Positions 1 to 5,276 of a stretch of 21,014 nt of DNA are shown one piece after another. Every line of letters begins with the position of its first letter. Position 1 is the stretch's first letter. Both the position numbers and the translations under genes were made by a program. The stretch covers positions 1-21,014 of the forward strand of contig JAHHTX010000028.1 of assembly GCA_020024255.1 (NCBI GenBank). Reading direction: 5' to 3'. The stretch comes from Anaerotignum sp. (lineage in GTDB: Bacteria; Bacillota; Clostridia; Lachnospirales; Anaerotignaceae). Below the pieces are notes generated by a model. That model searched no databases. It was not told the origin of the DNA and was given only the letters and a program-made list of their open reading frames with translations.

Positions 1-4
1 AGAA

Positions 5-50
5 AGACCCTTATAGGGTCTGGTCAAACCACCCGTTTAACGGGTGGTTT
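5..50. terminator. Two adjacent perfect hairpins near the left edge
   Basis: Seen directly: a 7-bp stem (5-11 with 15-21, 3-nt loop) and an 11-bp stem (26-36 with 40-50, 3-nt loop). Read on the minus strand they lie about 90 nt downstream of spoIVA. There the distal hairpin is followed by TTCT and the proximal one by only a short T run. Read on the plus strand the second hairpin is followed by TTTTGATTCT. They could terminate spoIVA transcription or a gene left of the window. Orientation cannot be settled here. Confidence 0.5.
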
Positions 51-51
51 T

Positions 52-101
52 GATTCTGTCTGATCGTCAAAGCCTTGCATGAAATGAGGCTTTGACGAAG
101 G
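52..101. repeat. Palindromic intergenic repeat, copy 1
   Basis: A 12-bp inverted repeat (64-75 with 87-98, 11-nt loop), arms TCGTCAAAGCCT and AGGCTTTGACGA. The palindrome and some left flank recur almost unchanged at 3909-3957, with one difference in the loop. It sits just downstream of the 3' end of spoIVA. It looks like a REP/MITE-like dispersed element. No protein-coding content. Confidence 0.7.
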
Positions 102-141
102 AACTACTTCATCTGCTTTTTGCTTTAAACCGAATTGGTTT

Positions 142-1620
142 TTACAGGATAATACAGATTAAGCCACCACTACCTTCGTTAACGATTTTTTGCAGGGTTT
201 CCTGTAATTTCATTTGGGCATCTTCTGGCATACGATAAATTTTATTTTGCATTCCATCATTGACCATAGAACTGAGGGTGCGTCCGAAAATATTCAAATC
301 CCAGATTTTTTCTGGTTCGTCTTCATAGTCGGCAATTAGGTTGTCAATAAATTCATGGGATTGTTCTTCGTTACCAATAATTGGAGATACTTCTGTTTCT
401 ACATCGGCTTTGATCAGATGAATAGATTCTCCTTTGGCACGAAGCTTGATGCCATAGCGACTGCCTTGCTTGAATACCTCTGGTTTTTCCAAAGTGATTT
501 CCGAAAAAGCAGGTGTAACCACACCATAACCCTTTCTTTTTACATCTTGTAATGCACCGGAAATCTTATCATATTCTTTTTTCAGAGCAGACAGCATTTT
601 GATGGTTTCGATGAGAGAATAGTCATTTTCAATGGGCAAGTCAACGGTTTCGCTGAGTACTTGGTAGAACAGACCATCTGCAAAGGAAAGGGCAATGTCT
701 GCTGCACCTTCTCCTGGTGCAACGTGGTCAGTATATGCTTTTTTGACATATTCGCTTTCGCTGATTTCACCTACAGCACCTGCAATATCTTCTAGCTTTT
801 CTGTTTTTTCCATAACTTTTTTTAAAGATGCAATCATATCCTGTTTGAGCCAGTGGTCATTTTCCAATGTTTCCACCCATTCAGGATAGTAAAACCGCAG
901 TTCTTTCAATGGAAATTGATAGAGAATTTTTTCCAGAATTTTCCGAATATCCTCGGATTTTAACTGTGCCGCATTTACAGGTAGTACAGGCACATTGTAT
1001 TTTTCTTCCATTTCCTTTTGCAGTGCGGTGGTATCTTCATTGTAAGGTTGAGCCGTATTCAACAGAACCACAAAAGGCTTACCCATCTCCTGTAATTCCG
1101 AAATGACACGTTCTTCCGCTTCCAAATAGTTTTCTTTGGGAATTTCCGTTACACTGCCGTCTGTTGTGACCACAATGCCAATGGTGGAATGGTCTGTAAT
1201 CACTTTCTTTGTTCCCATCTCTGCAGCTGCCGTAAAGGGCATTGGGTCATCAGACCAAGGGGTATGTACCATACGAGGCATTTCTCCGTCCATGTGTCCT
1301 TCAGCATCAGGAACGAGATAGCCAACGCAGTCAATCATGCGTACACGAAAATTGGTACATTCATCTAAGGAAACTTCGACTGCCTCATTTGGAACAAATT
1401 TCGGTTCCGTAGTCATGATGTTTTTTCCAGATGCAGACTGGGGCAACTCATCTTTGGCACGTTCTCTTGTGTAAGCGTTTTCGATGTTGGGCAATACCAG
1501 AAGATCCATAAACCGTTTGATAAAAGTGGATTTCCCTGTACGAACAGGGCCTACCACACCAATATAAATGTCGCCTCCTGTACGTTCTGCAATATCGTTG
1601 TAAATATCAAATTTTCCCAT
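142..1620 (-). CDS. spoIVA: Stage IV sporulation protein A (spore coat assembly ATPase)
   Basis: SpoIVA is the mother-cell ATPase that polymerises on the outer forespore membrane and forms the basement layer of the spore coat. The product is 492 aa, the same length as the Bacillus subtilis protein. Visible features are a Walker A motif GPVRTGKS at residues 24-31 close to the N-terminus, the downstream TRAFAC-like GTPase-fold region (DCVGY and LLNTAQP segments), and the family's typical C-terminal ending GLICIIL. The start at 1620 is supported by an upstream GGAGGAG about 5 nt from ATG. The gene is separated from the upstream lipoprotein gene by a terminator, so it is probably monocistronic. 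In known spore formers it is transcribed by sigma-E; a weak sigma-E-like site lies upstream. It marks the organism as an endospore former. Confidence 0.97.
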   Translation of the reverse strand: MGKFDIYNDIAERTGGDIYIGVVGPVRTGKSTFIKRFMDLLVLPNIENAYTRERAKDELPQSASGKNIMTTEPKFVPNEAVEVSLDECTNFRVRMIDCVGYLVPDAEGHMDGEMPRMVHTPWSDDPMPFTAAAEMGTKKVITDHSTIGIVVTTDGSVTEIPKENYLEAEERVISELQEMGKPFVVLLNTAQPYNEDTTALQKEMEEKYNVPVLPVNAAQLKSEDIRKILEKILYQFPLKELRFYYPEWVETLENDHWLKQDMIASLKKVMEKTEKLEDIAGAVGEISESEYVKKAYTDHVAPGEGAADIALSFADGLFYQVLSETVDLPIENDYSLIETIKMLSALKKEYDKISGALQDVKRKGYGVVTPAFSEITLEKPEVFKQGSRYGIKLRAKGESIHLIKADVETEVSPIIGNEEQSHEFIDNLIADYEDEPEKIWDLNIFGRTLSSMVNDGMQNKIYRMPEDAQMKLQETLQKIVNEGSGGLICIIL

Positions 1621-1640
1621 ATTGTTCTCCTCCTATCAAA

Positions 1641-1668
1641 ACTGTATCCATACAATGCAATATATGGA
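1641..1668 (-). promoter_or_regulatory. Possible sigma-E-like promoter of spoIVA
   Basis: On the minus strand GATACAGT (1641-1648) matches 6 of 8 positions of the sigma-E -10 consensus CATACAAT. It is preceded at 13 nt by TCCATAT (1662-1668), a partial match to the sigma-E -35. Sigma-E control of spoIVA is known in Bacillus; the site assignment is inference from a weak match. Confidence 0.35.
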
Positions 1669-1688
1669 AAAGAAAAAAGGAATAGAAC

Positions 1689-1716
1689 AAAAAAAAGACA
1701 GGGCAACCTGCCTTTT
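1689..1716 (-). terminator. Intrinsic terminator of the DUF4825-like lipoprotein gene
   Basis: On the minus strand a 10-bp stem (1707-1716 with 1693-1702, one G-U pair, 4-nt loop) is followed by a run of eight T (1689-1696 on plus). It overlaps the lipoprotein stop codon and insulates spoIVA downstream. Confidence 0.85.
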
Positions 1717-2251
1717 AGGAAGGGGAAAACAGTTTTTCCGATTCTTCTACAAAATTGGAAAATGTTTTTTCATCTTTTGATAAATCGGAAAATGTGGTTG
1801 TACCATAATAAGCTTTTGCTGTATCTGCATCAAAATGTAGAATATTTGTATTTGTTGTTTCAGAAGAATGAATTTCGTATTCCAAATAGCCTGCATTTTC
1901 CACAAGAGAAAGAACGATATAAGCATTGCGTTCCAAAGCTTTTACGGCATTTTCATAGCCATTTTTTTCTTCTGTACCACGCCATGTAAGGTGTAGTTTC
2001 AAACCATAGGGTTCTTTGTCTGTTTGCAGTTCCATGCCGTTTTCGTTTCTTTCCATACCTTTTGGCAAAGATAACAGGTCTAAAATTTCCCCCACATCGG
2101 GGACACTGCCAATATATTCTGTTTTGGCTGCATAAAGCTGTTGTGCCAGACTGCTTTTTTCAGCAATGTTTTCTTTCTGACCGCAGCCGGAAAGCAGCAG
2201 TCCTGCTAAAAGCGTGCTCATACAAAGACAAGAAATAAAGTGTTTTTTCAT
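1715..2251 (-). CDS. Small secreted lipoprotein, DUF4825-like
   Basis: The product is 178 aa from the ATG at 2251. It starts with a lipoprotein signal peptide: MKKH, a hydrophobic stretch, and lipobox LSGC with the lipidated Cys at residue 23. The mature part (LYAAKTEYIGSVPDVGEIL, then LPKGMERNENGMEL, then LHLTW) resembles my recollection of DUF4825 proteins, extracytoplasmic domains of unknown function; this is from memory and not searched. A longer reading frame extends up to 2422, but AGAAAGGAG lies just before 2251 and a strong promoter (2294-2322) lies inside that extension, so the short start is chosen. Function unknown; exposed on the outer membrane face by lipid anchoring. Monocistronic, with its own promoter and terminator. 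Confidence 0.8.
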   Translation of the reverse strand: MKKHFISCLCMSTLLAGLLLSGCGQKENIAEKSSLAQQLYAAKTEYIGSVPDVGEILDLLSLPKGMERNENGMELQTDKEPYGLKLHLTWRGTEEKNGYENAVKALERNAYIVLSLVENAGYLEYEIHSSETTNTNILHFDADTAKAYYGTTTFSDLSKDEKTFSNFVEESEKLFSPS

Positions 2252-2293
2252 GTTTTTTCTCCTTTCTGCAAGAAACAGGATATCTATGATTTC

Positions 2294-2322
2294 ATTATAT
2301 TGGTGCATGATTCTTTTGACAA
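2294..2322 (-). promoter_or_regulatory. Sigma-A promoter of the DUF4825-like lipoprotein gene
   Basis: Minus strand: TTGTCA (2317-2322), 17-bp spacer, TATAAT (2294-2299). The transcript would start near 2287, about 35 nt before the chosen ATG. This also refutes the longer N-terminal reading frame. Confidence 0.85.
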
Positions 2323-2515
2323 GCGATAAGATTTTGTTTAAGAAACCTTTAAGAAAACATAAAAGATATTTCTCCAATAAAACCGCTGTAATGCTGCATA
2401 ATCGCTGCAACGAAGTTTTCATAGCATAAGTCTTTTTGTAATGTAATCCAGTTTTCCATGTTTACCATGGCGTTGTTTGGATAAAACAAGAATTTTCCTT
2501 TCTCCTTTCCCACTC
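2323..2515. other. Intergenic stretch between divergent promoters
   Basis: Part of the 2252-2700 gene-free interval. Apart from the promoters and the asnA leader listed separately, it is AT-rich sequence with no convincing ORF, RNA gene or riboswitch on either strand. Confidence 0.6.
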
Positions 2516-2543
2516 TTGACAATTTACTTGTTTATGTTATGCT
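2516..2543 (+). promoter_or_regulatory. Sigma-A promoter of asnA
   Basis: TTGACA (2516-2521), 16-bp spacer, TATGCT (2538-2543). It implies a 5' leader of about 150 nt before asnA, which holds the hairpin at 2587-2629. Confidence 0.75.
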
Positions 2544-2586
2544 TATATGCGAGGGAAACACCGTATAAAACTTTCAGCGGTCTTAT

Positions 2587-2629
2587 GAAATTTTTAAGCG
2601 AAAAAAATGTTTTTCCGTTTAAAAATTTC
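2587..2629 (+). promoter_or_regulatory. Long AT-rich hairpin in the asnA leader
   Basis: Left arm 2587-2606 and right arm 2610-2629 are complementary over 20 bp with two imperfect positions and a 3-nt loop. No T-run follows, so it is not an ordinary terminator. No T-box AGGGTGG-type motif was found in the leader. It could be an mRNA stability element or a regulator site; function unknown. Confidence 0.5.
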
Positions 2630-2700
2630 TGTAGACTAAGCTGTTCCTTTTTCCGTGCTTCCCTATGGTTTTTTATTCGAGAAGGAGGGGAAGTATATAT

Positions 2701-3708
2701 ATGAGTAAAACGTATATTCCTGAGGGCTATCAGTCCGTATTGACATTATATGAAACACAAAATGCTATTGGGTTGATTCACAAATGTTTTGAGGAACATC
2801 TGTCCCAAACATTGAACCTGAAACGGGTTTCAGCACCTTTGTTTGTAGACCCGGCAACGGGTTTGAATGACAATTTGAGTGGTGTGGAACGTCCTGTTAG
2901 CTTTGAAGTGCCGGCAGCAGGTGTGACGGCAGAAGTAGTGCATTCATTGGCAAAGTGGAAAAGAATGGCACTGTATCGTTATGATTTCCGTCCCGGCAAA
3001 GGGTTGTATACCAATATGAACGCCATTCGCCGAGACGAAACACTGGATAACTTACATTCTATTTATGTAGACCAGTGGGATTGGGAGAAAGTGATTACAC
3101 CAGAAAAACGCAATGTGCAGGAATTGAAATTTACGGTACAAGGTATTGTACTGTGTATTTGCGACACATTGGAAGCGATAAAGAAAAAATATCCCAGAAT
3201 CCAAACGGAATTATGCCGTGAAGTGACATTTATCACTTCTCAGGAGTTGGAAGACAAATATCCTGATTTGACACCAAAAGAGCGGGAAAATGAAATTACA
3301 AAGGAATTTCAGACAGTGTTTATTATGCAGATTGGTGACAAGCTCCGCTCTGGAGAACCACACGATACCCGTTCTCCAGACTACGATGACTGGCAGCTTA
3401 ATGGGGACTTGTTGTTCTATAATCCTGTTTTGGGTAATGCTATAGAACTTTCTTCCATGGGCATTCGTGTGGATGCGGAAACATTGGACAAGCAGCTGAC
3501 AAAAGCAGACTGCGATGATCGCCGTATATTGACCTACCATAAAATGCTCCTAGAAGGCAAATTGCCTTGTACCATTGGCGGCGGTATTGGGCAGTCTCGT
3601 CTTTGTATGCTTATGCTGGGTAAAGCCCATATCGGCGAAGTACAATCCTCTATTTGGGATAAAGAAACTATTTCGGTATGTGAAGCTGCAGGCGTTTCGC
3701 TTCTATAA
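2701..3708 (+). CDS. asnA: Aspartate-ammonia ligase (asparagine synthetase A)
   Basis: AsnA makes asparagine from aspartate, ammonia and ATP (AMP-forming) in the cytoplasm. It is built on a class II aminoacyl-tRNA synthetase fold. The 335-aa product is close to the roughly 330 aa of the E. coli enzyme. Family segments visible include YETQNAIGLIHKCFEEHLS near the N-terminus, APLFVDPATGLNDNLSGVE, KWKRMALYRYDF, and the C-terminal GGGIGQSRLCMLMLGKAHIGEVQ, which contains the motif-3-like arginine. The reading frame extends 12 codons upstream to 2665, but GAAGGAGGGG lies just before the ATG at 2701 and the extension has no family similarity. The gene appears monocistronic, with a dedicated promoter and a roughly 150-nt leader. 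Confidence 0.97.
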   Translation: MSKTYIPEGYQSVLTLYETQNAIGLIHKCFEEHLSQTLNLKRVSAPLFVDPATGLNDNLSGVERPVSFEVPAAGVTAEVVHSLAKWKRMALYRYDFRPGKGLYTNMNAIRRDETLDNLHSIYVDQWDWEKVITPEKRNVQELKFTVQGIVLCICDTLEAIKKKYPRIQTELCREVTFITSQELEDKYPDLTPKERENEITKEFQTVFIMQIGDKLRSGEPHDTRSPDYDDWQLNGDLLFYNPVLGNAIELSSMGIRVDAETLDKQLTKADCDDRRILTYHKMLLEGKLPCTIGGGIGQSRLCMLMLGKAHIGEVQSSIWDKETISVCEAAGVSLL

Positions 3709-3730
3709 GAAAGGAAATAGAAAATCAAGG

Positions 3731-3754
3731 AAGGCACGGGAAATCCCGTGCCTT
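3731..3754. repeat. Hairpin repeat H1, copy 1 (downstream of asnA)
   Basis: Perfect 11-bp stem AAGGCACGGGA / TCCCGTGCCTT with a 2-nt loop. The same 24 nt recur at 3980-4003. Copy 1 starts 23 nt after the asnA stop and lacks a T-run. Confidence 0.85.
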
Positions 3755-3794
3755 CAGACTGTTGAAAAAGTAGTTTCTATCCTTTTTCGAAAAT

Positions 3795-3838
3795 GCGGAA
3801 GGGTTTGGGAAACGAAGGGTTTCCCAAATGGAATCCGC
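3795..3838. repeat. Imperfect palindrome between the H1 copies
   Basis: Outer arms GCGGA (3795-3799) / TCCGC (3834-3838) and inner arms TTTGGGAAAC (3804-3813) / GTTTCCCAAA (3819-3828), with a 5-nt loop. Confidence 0.75.
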
Positions 3839-3863
3839 AGTGGGAATTCACTTTCCATGAGGA

Positions 3864-3909
3864 AAAGCAGAAGTTTCAAGGCTTTTTTTGCCATTGGAAC
3901 TTCTGCTTT
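3864..3909. repeat. Long imperfect palindrome with T-rich loop
   Basis: Arms 3864-3879 and 3894-3909 pair over 16 bp with one G-T-type mismatch. An inner GGC/GCC (3880-3882 / 3890-3892) closes a loop of seven T. This is one of the modules of the palindrome mosaic. Confidence 0.75.
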
Positions 3910-3957
3910 ATTCTTCTGCTCGTCAAAGCCTTGAATGAAATGAGGCTTTGACGAAGG
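3909..3957. repeat. Palindromic intergenic repeat, copy 2
   Basis: An 11-bp inverted repeat (3921-3931 with 3943-3953, 11-nt loop) almost identical to the element at 64-98, including the loop except one base. Some flank (an ATTCT-CTG motif on the left, AAGG on the right) is also shared. Confidence 0.8.
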
Positions 3958-3979
3958 GGGCGACTTTGTCGTCACCCTC

Positions 3980-4006
3980 AAGGCACGGGAAATCCCGTGC
4001 CTTTTT
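3980..4006 (+). terminator. Hairpin repeat H1, copy 2, with T-run
   Basis: Exact copy of the 24-nt hairpin at 3731-3754. On the plus strand it continues into TTTT, so it can act as an intrinsic terminator for asnA read-through. On the minus strand it lies directly after the stop of the substrate-binding protein gene but is followed by GAGGG rather than T. Confidence 0.7.
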
Positions 4007-4009
4007 ATC

Positions 4010-5011
4010 TTACTCTGCAACTGCACTTTCTGCAAAATTATTGATGACAAAATCGGAGAAGGGTACACGGCTTTCCAGTTCGCCACCTTGCTCCATAATA
4101 TCCTGAATCAGTGTAAAGCCTTCTTCAGAGAATAAAGGGTCTTTTTTCCAAGTATCCTGTTTTTGGTAACGTGTGATAATGGTGGTCAGTGTTTCCAAGT
4201 CGGAATCGGGAAACTGGGGCAGTATGACTTTGGCAATTTCCTCAGGCGTATGTTCTGCTGTCCACCGCTGTGCTCTGTAAATAGCACGGGTAAAAGCCTC
4301 CAGTACATCAGGGTGTTCTTTTAAATAGATATCGTTTGCCATATAAACGGTGTAGGGTAGATAGCCACTAGCTTCGCCTAAGGAGGCAACAATATGTCCT
4401 GCACCGTTCTGTTCCAAAGTGGTGGCAGTAGGCTCAAATTCTACAGTATAATCGCCTAAATCACCAGTAAATGCACCGGCAGTGGAAGAAAAGTCAATAT
4501 TATTGATGATTTCCATATCTTCATTTGGCATGATGCCGTTTTCCCGCAAAATGTATTCCAAAACAAGTTCGGGCATACCGCCAAGGCGGCCTCCAATAAT
4601 GGATTTTCCTTTTACATCATCCCACTGAAAGTCAGGTTCCTCTTCACGGGAAACGAGAAAGTTTCCTGCTCTTTGTGTTAGCTGCAAAAAGGCTTTGGGA
4701 CAATTTTCTTTTCCTTCATTATAAACGTATAAACCTGCTTCTGTGCCAAGAAGGGCAATATCCGCAGAATCGGAAAGCAATGCAGTCATGGATTTATCGG
4801 CACCGTTTCCGACGGTTACGGAAACATCCAATCCTTCATCTTCAAAGAATCCCAGTTCTTGTGCAACATATTGGGGTGCATAGAAAACGGAATGTACTAC
4901 TTCGTTGAGCCGCACCGGTGTCAGGTCAGCAGAATCAGCATTTTGTCCGCAGCCACACAAGAGAGAAATGCCTGCTGCCATAGAAGTAAGGACACATAAA
5001 CTTTTTTTCAT
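4010..5011 (-). CDS. ABC transporter substrate-binding lipoprotein, NMT1/SsuA-like
   Basis: The 333-aa product is an extracytoplasmic solute receptor of the NMT1/THI5-like group, whose members feed ABC importers for taurine and sulfonates, nitrate, riboflavin or thiamine precursors. It begins with a lipoprotein signal peptide (MKKS, hydrophobic core, LCGC with the lipidated Cys at residue 21). The family hallmark YAPQYVAQELGFFEDEGLDV follows, then the DIALLGTEAG hinge-region segment and KGKSIIGGRLGGMPELVLEY. GGAGG lies 9 nt upstream of the ATG. No permease or ATPase gene is adjacent, so it is an orphan here and must work with a transporter encoded elsewhere. The ligand cannot be assigned. No TPP riboswitch was seen upstream. 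Confidence 0.9.
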   Translation of the reverse strand: MKKSLCVLTSMAAGISLLCGCGQNADSADLTPVRLNEVVHSVFYAPQYVAQELGFFEDEGLDVSVTVGNGADKSMTALLSDSADIALLGTEAGLYVYNEGKENCPKAFLQLTQRAGNFLVSREEEPDFQWDDVKGKSIIGGRLGGMPELVLEYILRENGIMPNEDMEIINNIDFSSTAGAFTGDLGDYTVEFEPTATTLEQNGAGHIVASLGEASGYLPYTVYMANDIYLKEHPDVLEAFTRAIYRAQRWTAEHTPEEIAKVILPQFPDSDLETLTTIITRYQKQDTWKKDPLFSEEGFTLIQDIMEQGGELESRVPFSDFVINNFAESAVAE

Positions 5012-5164
5012 AGAAAATAACCTCCGAATAAAAAGTTGTTTTTACTATGGTATGGGAAAAAGAAAAAAAAGAACATTGTCCCACTCATTTTATCAAAAAA
5101 ATTTTGTCGGAAAATCTTTAAAAAAATTTTCCCGCTTTCTCAATACTTTTTCCGCTTTTTGGTG

Positions 5165-5170
5165 TATAAT
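5165..5170 (+). promoter_or_regulatory. Probable -10 element of the polA operon promoter
   Basis: A perfect TATAAT lies about 107 nt upstream of the polA start. No good -35 is visible at 16-18 bp spacing, so only the -10 is called. The preceding sequence is very AT-rich, including a GGAAAAT/ATTTTCC inverted repeat near 5109-5132. Confidence 0.45.
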
Positions 5171-5276
5171 ATGTAGAAGATTGTTTGATATCATTCGTTA
5201 GGGTGTTTCTGAAAGTAAAATGAGGAAAACTGCTTTTCAAATACCCTCCAAGCATAAGGATTTACAGGAGGTCGGC

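Larger units (their letters stand above)
3709..4009. other. Gene-free interval filled with palindromes
   Basis: About 300 bp between the 3' ends of asnA (+) and the substrate-binding protein gene (-). It contains five distinct inverted repeats, listed individually, covering most of the interval. Small ORFs that cross it on both strands run through the hairpin arms and have no ribosome binding sites or family resemblance. Confidence 0.75.

Noticed and set aside
1649..1656. Perfect CATACAAT (sigma-E -10) on the plus strand
   Set aside because: It points into the 3' end of the lipoprotein gene on the wrong strand; no plus-strand gene follows.
2252..2422. 57-codon N-terminal extension of the lipoprotein gene
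   Set aside because: A strong sigma-A promoter lies inside it, and a good ribosome binding site plus lipoprotein signal begin at 2251.
2477..2704. Plus-strand ORF upstream of asnA
   Set aside because: It covers the asnA promoter and leader hairpin, has no ribosome binding site and no family resemblance.
3575..4086. Overlapping ORFs across the palindrome region on both strands
   Set aside because: They arise from hairpin arms and shadow frames of asnA and the binding-protein gene; no ribosome binding sites.
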